This document shows positions 51,634 to 58,619 of a stretch of 64,000 bases of DNA, piece by piece; position 1 is the stretch's first letter; every line of letters begins with the position of its first letter. Source of the stretch: Billgrantia aerodenitrificans (GTDB lineage: Bacteria; Pseudomonadota; Gammaproteobacteria; Pseudomonadales; Halomonadaceae); NCBI RefSeq assembly GCF_021404405.1, contig NZ_JABFTV010000007.1, forward strand, positions 1 to 64,000. Reading direction: 5' to 3'. The notes below the pieces were generated by a model. That model saw nothing but the letters and a program-made list of their open reading frames with translations. It ran no database searches and was not told the origin of the DNA. Both the position numbers and the translations under genes were made by a program.

Positions 51634-52884
51634 TTATCCTGAAGTCTTCTCTAACACTTCAAGACCAAGCGGCTCAATAGGCTTGAACACTCCCGTCTTG
51701 GTCATTTTTCTTCGCAGTTCGAAGCGCTCCAAGGTGGCAGGTGGCTCGATGTCGGCCAAGGCCTTGAAATTGATTTCTCGCCACTGTGACTTAGTGACCA
51801 GGACACTGTAGAGGTAGCTTTCGGTGGGTTGCCCAGTACCGGCATCGAGGCTCGGCATGTAGGCCGATACCAGCGCCACCTGAACGGTCGGTAGACGGTG
51901 AAATATCTCACCTAGCACCCGCATCGCAACGCCATGAGCGTAGTCGCGATACAGCATGCGACGCCGAGTGGCGGCGACTTTTTTAATGGAAACCTTCGCC
52001 TGCTTGGCAGCCAGGTGGTACTCCACGTCGGGGAAGGCATCCTCTTCGGGTAGCTCGATGTCGATAGCGATTGTGCTGGCATCATCACCGAGATCGAAGC
52101 TCACGTTCGTCTCCCTCGGCCACGGGATTTCCCCCAGGTGTTCCTCAAGGACATTGGCCATAGCATCGAGGCTCGTCAGCACTAACTCGGTCTCTTGCAC
52201 GCGCCGTTGCCGTTCCTGATCGTTGAAGGCCCGCGCCGCATCCTCCCATTCGCTCAAGTCGCGCGCGTATTGTTCAGCCCATCGCTCGTTCTGCTCTTCT
52301 AGTCGGCGCCTCGCCGGTGGCCAGATACGGCTCCAGAGCGTCGGCTTGAGGCGAGGCCGGCGCTGAGGCTCAGGCTCGGGAAACGCACGAGCCTGAAACA
52401 CTGGTGTGTCTCGTGGCGGCAGCGTATCAAGGTGTACCGTCGCTAGCGCAGCCAAATCGGCGTTCAGTCGATCGCACGCTTGCTGGAGCATATCGCGTAT
52501 GCCCTCCCCAGCGTACTTACGAAGTACGCGGAGTTCCGTCTCATCATATGGCTGGCCATCGTCGTCGGTGATCACCACCTCGCCGTCTTCATTGACCCGG
52601 ACACGGGCAACTGCCGAGCCACCTGCCTTGAGCTGCTGCTCAAGTACCTTGCCCCGAGAGAGCGCTCCTGCCCGGGCGCTGGTTGCTCCCGGGCTACCAC
52701 GCTTGTTGAGCTTCTCACGGAAGGCGAGGCCGGTACCCGGCAGCCCCACGTTGGCATAAACGCCGCGACTCCCCACACTGATCTTGGCGCCACGAGGGCC
52801 GATGGAGGCCCCGATACCGCTTTTGCTGAGGTTCAGGCTTATGCCTGGCGCAATACGGATGCGCCGACGAAATCGAAGTGCCAT
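51634..52884 (-). CDS. DUF4236 domain protein
   Basis: A 416-aa protein. The DUF4236 domain is at the extreme N-terminus (RFRRRIRIAPGISLNLSKSGIGASIG and GPRGAKISVGSRGVYANVGLPGTG, residues 4-53). A charged middle region follows with a coiled coil (residues about 190-240), then a C-terminal alpha/beta domain of unknown type (from about residue 250). DUF4236 occurs in stress and membrane-associated proteins; its role is not known. It is followed on the minus strand by the antitoxin region and lies 18 bp after a K+ channel gene, probably in one operon. Confidence 0.8.
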   Translation of the reverse strand: MALRFRRRIRIAPGISLNLSKSGIGASIGPRGAKISVGSRGVYANVGLPGTGLAFREKLNKRGSPGATSARAGALSRGKVLEQQLKAGGSAVARVRVNEDGEVVITDDDGQPYDETELRVLRKYAGEGIRDMLQQACDRLNADLAALATVHLDTLPPRDTPVFQARAFPEPEPQRRPRLKPTLWSRIWPPARRRLEEQNERWAEQYARDLSEWEDAARAFNDQERQRRVQETELVLTSLDAMANVLEEHLGEIPWPRETNVSFDLGDDASTIAIDIELPEEDAFPDVEYHLAAKQAKVSIKKVAATRRRMLYRDYAHGVAMRVLGEIFHRLPTVQVALVSAYMPSLDAGTGQPTESYLYSVLVTKSQWREINFKALADIEPPATLERFELRRKMTKTGVFKPIEPLGLEVLEKTSG

Positions 52885-52902
52885 TCTCCACCCCTTGTCT
52901 TG

Positions 52903-53712
52903 TCACTCGTTGTTGTCGTTTTCAGCCTGCTCCCGACGTTTCTGCATGGCATCGCTGAAGGCGGCAGCCAGGATGCCGGTCGGCATGGCAATCATGCCGA
53001 TGCCGACGATGGCGGTCAGACCCGCAAACAGCTGGCCAGCCGCGGTTACCGGTGTCACGTCTCCATAGCCCACCGTAGTGAGGGTGGCCACGCTCCACCA
53101 GAGCGCCCTGGGAATGCTCCCGAAGGCCTCGGGCTGATGGCTGGCTTCCAGGGCATAGATCACGCTGCTGGTGACGATCAGCAGCGCCACCGCCACCATC
53201 AGGCTCACCGTGAGTTCATAGCGCCGCCCGCGCACCGCCGAATAGAGATCGCCGATTGCGTTGGAGAAGCGCCCCAGCCGCGCGAGCCTGAGCAGCCGGA
53301 TCAGCTTGAGCAGACGCAAGGCGAAGGCGTTGACTGCCCCCATGGTCAGGAAGAAAGGCAAGATAGCGAGCAGGTCGATGATTGCCCATGGGCTGACCAT
53401 GAAGCGCAGGCGCCCAGCCAGCCCTCGATAGCGGGGATCTTCGCCAGCCGCAATCACGCGCGCGACGTACTCGACCAGAAAAGCCAAGGCCAGCACTACC
53501 TCGGAGGTAACGAAGAAGTGTGGGGCAAGCGCTCGGACAACCGGCTCCGTCTCCAGAATGGTCAGTGCCGTGGCGAGAATGATCAGAACGGCTATGAAGC
53601 GGTTGGTGATTGATAGCCCGGGGGACTCACGAGCGGTGGGCTCGAGCATCTGGTACAAGCGACGGCGCCAAGCCTCATAGGGGCTGGCCTTCTGGCTATC
53701 CAATGGCTGCAT
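52903..53712 (-). CDS. Voltage-gated potassium channel protein
   Basis: A 269-aa six-helix channel subunit. S1-S3 lie at about residues 35-125. The S4 sensor LRLLKLIRLLRLARLGRF is at about 132-149, followed by S5, the pore loop with K+ selectivity filter TTVGYGD (212-218) and S6. It should form a tetrameric voltage-gated K+ channel of the KvAP/Kch type. It lies in the island directly upstream of the DUF4236 gene (18 bp). The role may be ordinary K+ homeostasis or a membrane effector; the sequence does not decide. Confidence 0.92.
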   Translation of the reverse strand: MQPLDSQKASPYEAWRRRLYQMLEPTARESPGLSITNRFIAVLIILATALTILETEPVVRALAPHFFVTSEVVLALAFLVEYVARVIAAGEDPRYRGLAGRLRFMVSPWAIIDLLAILPFFLTMGAVNAFALRLLKLIRLLRLARLGRFSNAIGDLYSAVRGRRYELTVSLMVAVALLIVTSSVIYALEASHQPEAFGSIPRALWWSVATLTTVGYGDVTPVTAAGQLFAGLTAIVGIGMIAMPTGILAAAFSDAMQKRREQAENDNNE

Positions 53713-53863
53713 GCATCCCCCTATCCAGTTGCCAGCTGATCAGTGCAAGACTCTCAGGCCCACCGCCAAAGCGAATGGGGAACGCAGCATTATTAACATA
53801 CTGCTCAGGCGCACGGACGGCGTTATTGCCAACGCTTCCACCGACCCCTGTGCGGCTTGGACC

Positions 53864-54311
53864 GCATGGTGGAAGGCCGCAATTGGACGCGCTTCTGGCT
53901 CGAGGGCATGCTGCCCGTCGCTAGGGCCGGGGGCGATGACAACCACCTACGTGGGCACTCAGTCGTGTCGTAGGAGAGGCCGCCTTCTGGGCCCCGGCAG
54001 CGCTGCTGCCCCAGCACGGAGTGCACTGGGAAGAGGCCGGCGTGCGCTGGGAAGAGAGCGGCGAGCCCAACTTGGCACGAGCAATCATCACCCACGGCAC
54101 CCTGGAACAAGCCATAGAGATCGCCGTGACCGAAAACGGCCAACCACGCTGGGTGCAGTTCCAGCCCTTCGGCGGCTACCTGGACGATTTCCAAAACTTC
54201 GAAGGCTTCACCCTGCCCACCCAGGTCGAGGCGGGCAATCACTTCGGCACCGAGGCGTACTTTCCGTTCTTTCGGGCGAGGGTGGGGGAGGTTAGGTTTC
54301 TGGTGCTGTAA
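53864..54311 (+). pseudogene. DUF6544-like 3' fragment, second relic
   Basis: Homologous to the intact gene from its EGRSWTRFWLNGTLPVARAG region to the stop. It begins abruptly near 53864, has a frameshift near 53955, and lacks 39 bases where the parent encodes RWSDANPEKEWRL. The deletion is bounded by CCAG repeats in the parent. The last 96 codons are open (54021-54311). It marks the left border of the reverse-transcriptase module. Confidence 0.85.
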
Positions 54312-54416
54312 AGCTGATCCTTTCGTAGGGCTGCGTTGATTCCGGTCGTGGGACAACAGGTGTTTCGGTGCTAGGCTGTAACGCAAAATAACATTTTGAG
54401 TTGGCGTAGGGGGCGC

Positions 54417-55757
54417 ATGCAGGAACAATCGTTTACAGCAAAAAATTTCAGAAAGATTTATGATTCTGAGAATCAAAAAGGTGATTATATTGCGAGCGGC
54501 TTTCCTTCACAGGTGGCGGTGTATTCCAAAGAAATAAAGCGCTGGAGAAATATTAGGAGAAGGCTGAGAAAATCAAGAGATATATATTCTGAGGAGCTTT
54601 ATAAGAGCAGAAATAATCTGGTGCTGAAAATAATCAGGCACTTTGATGCTGAGCGCAGTGAGCTAATTGATAAACATTTAGAAACTATTTCTAGCTTGGT
54701 TACTGCAAAGAGATTTCGGCTGTCAATAGAAGAGCATAACTCAAGTCACCATAGCAAGCAAACTTATAGGTTAAAAGCTGGGCTAGAAAACTTTTTTTCA
54801 GGCAAGCAGCTTCAGTACAATATTAAAAACACCTATGGGGTAAAACAGGCTGGGCGAGACTTAGTTGTATCGCAGCTCAAGTCCATCTTGAGTGACAACT
54901 TTCCTAAATATGTAATTAGGACTGATATTGAAGACTTCTATGAGAATATAGACAGAGGGGTTTTGTCTAGAAAACTATATGAAAACCCTAATCTCTCAAT
55001 AACTTCAAGGAAAATGATAAATTTCATTCTGAAGGATTATGCTGAGCTTAGCGGCAGCGCAAAAGGGATACCGAGAGGCGTTGGCGTGAGCGCATATTTG
55101 GCTGAACTTTATATGAATGAAGCGGATGAGAAAATAAAAGAGCTTCCTGGATTAGTTTACTATACAAGGTATGTGGATGATATAGTTGCAATTTTTTCTT
55201 CTGCCCCAGGTGTAGGTGTTGAGAGGAAAAAGGAAGAAATTGCTCATATCTTAATGTTATTAGGCCTAACGCTGCATCCCACGAAAACGAAGATCATGGA
55301 GTCAAGCAAAGTAAAAAAATTCAGATTCGACTATTTGGGTTATAGTTTTGAATCACAAGGCGGGCTAAAAATAGGAATTAGCAAAAATAAAGAAAAAAGA
55401 TACAAGCTAAGGATATCGTCGGCGTTTGAGAAATATGCTGGCGGCAGTAAAAGTTCAAAGGAAAAAAGGTTGCTAATAAACAGAATTAGAATGTTGACTG
55501 GAAATACTAAGTTATCCAATAATATAGGTGGAGCTTTTGTTGGGGTGTATAGCTCAAATAAGTGGGTAAACGATGCTAGCTGCTTCCATTGCCTTGATAG
55601 GTTTATGGGAAGTAAGATTGATGCTTTAGCCTGTCCCAGCCTTAAGAGAAGATTGAGAAAGCTTTCCTTTAAGGATGGTTTTGAGAGTAAGAGCTTTAGA
55701 AAATTCACTGCCAAGGAACTAGGAGTTCTGACTAAAGCATGGAAGGGGGTGGTATGA
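54417..55757 (+). CDS. Reverse transcriptase Drt3a-like (DRT type 3, first RT)
   Basis: A 446-aa reverse transcriptase. The palm motifs are intact: RTDIEDFYENIDRG with catalytic Asp170 (motif A), KGIPRGVGVSAYLAELY (motif B), and TRYVDDIVAIF with YVDD at 252-255 (motif C), then LHPTKTKIM and LGYSFESQGG. The basic N-terminal extension (residues 1-100) and a C-terminal thumb-like region follow. It overlaps the second RT by ATGA. The pairing of a ~450-aa and a ~690-aa RT matches type 3 defence-associated RT systems (UG3 plus UG8 clades, as I recall). Very AT-rich. AGGGGG precedes ATG 54417. A group II intron or retron RT is less likely because maturase and msr/msd features are absent. Confidence 0.85.
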   Translation: MQEQSFTAKNFRKIYDSENQKGDYIASGFPSQVAVYSKEIKRWRNIRRRLRKSRDIYSEELYKSRNNLVLKIIRHFDAERSELIDKHLETISSLVTAKRFRLSIEEHNSSHHSKQTYRLKAGLENFFSGKQLQYNIKNTYGVKQAGRDLVVSQLKSILSDNFPKYVIRTDIEDFYENIDRGVLSRKLYENPNLSITSRKMINFILKDYAELSGSAKGIPRGVGVSAYLAELYMNEADEKIKELPGLVYYTRYVDDIVAIFSSAPGVGVERKKEEIAHILMLLGLTLHPTKTKIMESSKVKKFRFDYLGYSFESQGGLKIGISKNKEKRYKLRISSAFEKYAGGSKSSKEKRLLINRIRMLTGNTKLSNNIGGAFVGVYSSNKWVNDASCFHCLDRFMGSKIDALACPSLKRRLRKLSFKDGFESKSFRKFTAKELGVLTKAWKGVV

Positions 55758-57811
55758 AAAAGAAAGAAAAAATATCTTATAAAAAAGAAAGAGTTGTTAT
55801 TTCTGACTTGTTGCCTTATGAAGTTCCGCTTACTTTTTCGAATAGGCACTTTTATGATTTTTTAGTTGAAAACCAAGTGCAGTTCAAAAAAAATGTATTT
55901 ACTTGGAAGCCTGGTTGTTCAACGGTCAACACTGCTGTGCAGCTATTGCTGGGGTTGGATGTAAGTAACTGTAGTTTAAACGCTGAGGGGAAGATGGTTT
56001 GTAACAGCAGCGATGCTGTCACTATACCTTTTGCGTATGGAATAACTCATAAAGAAGATGAGCTTAGGATGCTGTCATTTTCGCATCCAAAAAATCAAGT
56101 AAAAACCATTGACTTCTACCATCGACATAGTGGTGCGATAATATATTACTGCCAAAGAAGTAAGTTTAGTCTACGGGCTCCTGTTCGAATCGCTAAAACT
56201 GTGAGTTGGAATGACGCTTTAAAGATTCCTAAAATAAACGAGCATAACGATTTAGTAGAGGAATCTGGCAAGGATTACAAGAATCTAAAGTCTTTTTTTG
56301 TTTATGAAAAGTACAGTAATATTTTCAAATTCTTCGAGTCTGAAAGCTATCATAGGTGCGAAAAAATATACACTTATATGGCGAGGCTTGATATATCTAA
56401 ATGCTTTGATAGCATATACACCCATTCGATTGCCTGGGCAGTGTTTGGAAAAGGACCGGTTAAGAACGTTCTATCAGGGGCAATTCCAGACGGGGAAATA
56501 TCAGGATCTTTTCCTGATGACTTTGATAGGCTGCTTCAACAAGAAAATTATAACGAAACAAATGGGATAATGATTGGCCCTGAGGTGTCAAGAATATTTT
56601 CTGAAATTATACTGCAGGCAGTTGATGAAGAAGTTTTACGACAGTTACGAGAGCAAGGGGTTGTACATAGACAAGATTACGAAATATTTAGATATGTTGA
56701 TGACTATTTTTTATTTTACAACGATGAGTCGATCTACAAGGCTTTGTTAGCACAGCTTCAGTTCACTCTGAAGGGATACAAGCTGAGCCTAAATACAGAA
56801 AAAGAAGTTGTTTATAAGAAGCCTATTATTACTGAAATAACAATAGCTAAAAGAATGATATCGAATCTTTTTAACGAGAGGTTGAGATATAAAATTGCAA
56901 CTGAGGAAAAAGAAGAGTTCGGCGAGAGTGTGTTTGTAAAAAAAGGACATATCCATATTAAAAAAACCTCTCTCATAACTGAGTTTAAGTCGATCATAAA
57001 AAGCAGTAATGTCGAATATAAAGATGTTCTGAATTATTCTTTGTCTATAGTTGAGTCGAAGTGTAAAAAAATCTTGAATGAATATAGAGAAATTCAGAAG
57101 CAACCTTCTTCTGTAAAGTCTCTTGTCTATGCAATATGCTCAATCGTTGAGTTTTCTTTTTTTATTTACTCCGTTTCGCCAAGAGTGAATACGACAATAA
57201 AGCTATGTAGGATTTTGCATGTCGTGAGCTCATTCCTGAAGACAAGAGAGGTTTGTAAAGATGATAGAGATGGAATATTTAAAGTTATATATGAAAACAT
57301 ACACTTCATAATAAATAAGAATAAAATTAAGCGGTACGTCCAAGTTGAGACGCTCTATTTGTTGGTATCGCTTTCTCAGTTGGGGCGAGATTACCGCCTT
57401 GAGGAAGATTTTCTGGCGTCTTGCTTTGGCGCTACAAAGGACGAGGTTGGAGAGTATGTGTTTTCAAATGAGCTCAATCTATTCTCCATAACAGTTGCCT
57501 TGTTTTATGTTAAGGACGTTAAGCGATACGCGACATTTAGATTGTCTTTGGAAAATCATATTATAAGTAAAATGACAAAAGACCTTGAGGTGCTAAAAAA
57601 AGATGCTGAGCGTACTATTTTAACGTTAGATATTATGGCATGTCCATACGTAAGTACTAACTTAAAAAGGCAGATTTTACTTTTGTATGGAGTCAGCGAA
57701 AGTGACAAGCAGGATGCCATATTTTGTCTTCGGAAATACTGGTTTACTAAGTGGACTGATTTTGACTTCGGCAAGGAGCTTGACGCCAAGCGAAGCCTTG
57801 AAGTATATTAG
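55754..57811 (+). CDS. Reverse transcriptase Drt3b-like (DRT type 3, second RT)
   Basis: A 685-aa second RT, quite different from the first. Motif A is ARLDISKCFDSIY with Asp213; motif B region NGIMIGPEVSRIFSEIILQAVDEEV; motif C FRYVDDYFLFYND with YVDD at 314-317. The roughly 330-residue C-terminal part is helical, with no domain I recognise. Its length and pairing fit the UG8-type subunit of DRT3. The start overlaps the drt3a-like stop (ATGA) after GGAAGGGGG, so a stoichiometric complex is likely. The stop is immediately followed by the candidate ncRNA. A longer start at 55739 is possible. Confidence 0.85.
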   Translation: MKKKEKISYKKERVVISDLLPYEVPLTFSNRHFYDFLVENQVQFKKNVFTWKPGCSTVNTAVQLLLGLDVSNCSLNAEGKMVCNSSDAVTIPFAYGITHKEDELRMLSFSHPKNQVKTIDFYHRHSGAIIYYCQRSKFSLRAPVRIAKTVSWNDALKIPKINEHNDLVEESGKDYKNLKSFFVYEKYSNIFKFFESESYHRCEKIYTYMARLDISKCFDSIYTHSIAWAVFGKGPVKNVLSGAIPDGEISGSFPDDFDRLLQQENYNETNGIMIGPEVSRIFSEIILQAVDEEVLRQLREQGVVHRQDYEIFRYVDDYFLFYNDESIYKALLAQLQFTLKGYKLSLNTEKEVVYKKPIITEITIAKRMISNLFNERLRYKIATEEKEEFGESVFVKKGHIHIKKTSLITEFKSIIKSSNVEYKDVLNYSLSIVESKCKKILNEYREIQKQPSSVKSLVYAICSIVEFSFFIYSVSPRVNTTIKLCRILHVVSSFLKTREVCKDDRDGIFKVIYENIHFIINKNKIKRYVQVETLYLLVSLSQLGRDYRLEEDFLASCFGATKDEVGEYVFSNELNLFSITVALFYVKDVKRYATFRLSLENHIISKMTKDLEVLKKDAERTILTLDIMACPYVSTNLKRQILLLYGVSESDKQDAIFCLRKYWFTKWTDFDFGKELDAKRSLEVY

Positions 57812-58150
57812 GCATTCCATGCATCATTCAACCGGCGGTTAATGGCTGTAGGCAGCCCACACACTCGCATGGATTCTTAGCTACCCTATGCACGGGGGCT
57901 ATGATTTGGGCGGTCCGAATGAGCCGCCCAGCCTTCTTAAGTTAAGCAGCTCGTCCCTCTCTTCAATATTTACCTGAACTCTAGGGCTTGCTTTGTTACA
58001 AAAAAGTGGAGGTGCTCTACTTAGCCTACCGCTGCTTAGCTCCTCTTGGTATGCGATGTCCCTCTGATGTTAGAGGGTATAGTGAAACTGAAGTGGAACA
58101 GACTGACTAATTGTGGCTGCTTTCTTATAAGAGAGTTCTTAAGCACAGTG
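57812..58150 (+). ncRNA. Candidate DRT3 non-coding RNA
   Basis: This AT-rich stretch without a credible ORF directly follows the second RT gene. TCCATGC (57816-57822) pairs with GCATGGA (57867-57873), enclosing a hairpin GGCTG-TAGG-CAGCC (57844-57857). Just after it a single-stranded CACACAC lies at 57858-57864. Further hairpins: TGGGCGG/CCGCCCA (about 57907-57930) and CCCTCT/AGAGGG (58060-58077). Published work on DRT3, as I recall, describes an ncRNA with an ACACAC template copied by Drt3a; the placement of the tract here fits. Both ends are uncertain; the left 120 bases are the best supported. Confidence 0.65.
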
Positions 58151-58168
58151 CCCATTTACACAAAAAAC

Positions 58169-58285
58169 TTCCCTTGTCACCGCCTTATCTAGCTTCCCGC
58201 GGCCCGTCTCTACCAGTTGAGCCAGTCCCTTGTACGCGTGATGCCGGTGTAGGCTAGCTCCCGGGTGAGGATGGGGTTGGGGCGG
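58169..58285 (-). pseudogene. Decayed copy of the recD 3' end
   Basis: Bases 58171-58284 align with the terminal codons of recD (58645-58765) at clearly recognisable but reduced identity, including shared GCCAGTCCCT and GATGCCGGTGTAG words. The copy is not open. It marks the right border of the RT module. Confidence 0.8.
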
Positions 58286-58398
58286 TAGGAGACGCAACAT
58301 TACTTGATGCTGCGACCCCCATCGCTTGAGCGCCTACTCGGTGCCCGGGCTGTTCTCCTTTGTCTCAACCTACCCGCGCCGCTGCCACCAACGCATTA

Positions 58399-58578
58399 CT
58401 AGCCAGCACAGCATTGCCCAAGCGGCTCCGGCGGTGCACCGGCAAGTACATCCGTCGGCCAATGCTCACCGAGGTAGACACGGCACATGCCCACCAGCAG
58501 GTCGAGCAGTATCGCCAGTATCAACAGGTAGGCTTTCAGCCTCAGCGCCGGCTGTACCCGAATGAGCAGGGCAGGTAG
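58399..58578 (-). pseudogene. PAP2-type phosphatase remnant
   Basis: The minus strand reads GMCRVYLGEHWPTDVLAGA, the C-terminal motif (SRxxxxxHxxxD) of PAP2 lipid phosphatases, after a hydrophobic helix (AYLLILAILLDLLV). No upstream phosphatase motifs are present in the 220-bp frame, so only a fragment remains between the recD relic and recD. Confidence 0.6.
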
Positions 58579-58619
58579 GTGACGGCAGACATCATCGAGT
58601 GGCCACTGGGGAGGCATCA

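Noticed and set aside
54021..54311. The 96-codon open frame of the second DUF6544 relic as a gene
   Set aside because: It is only the C-terminal third of the parent, lacks signal and membrane parts, and has a 39-base internal deletion.
54312..54416. Leader of the RT operon as the site of the ncRNA
   Set aside because: Only about 105 bp, with no ACACAC-like tract and no strong stem; the downstream region fits much better, although a promoter must lie here.
54417..58150. Retron or group II intron interpretation of the RTs
   Set aside because: No msr/msd inverted repeats precede the RTs, no maturase X domain or intron domain V/VI follows, and two coupled RTs are not expected in either class.
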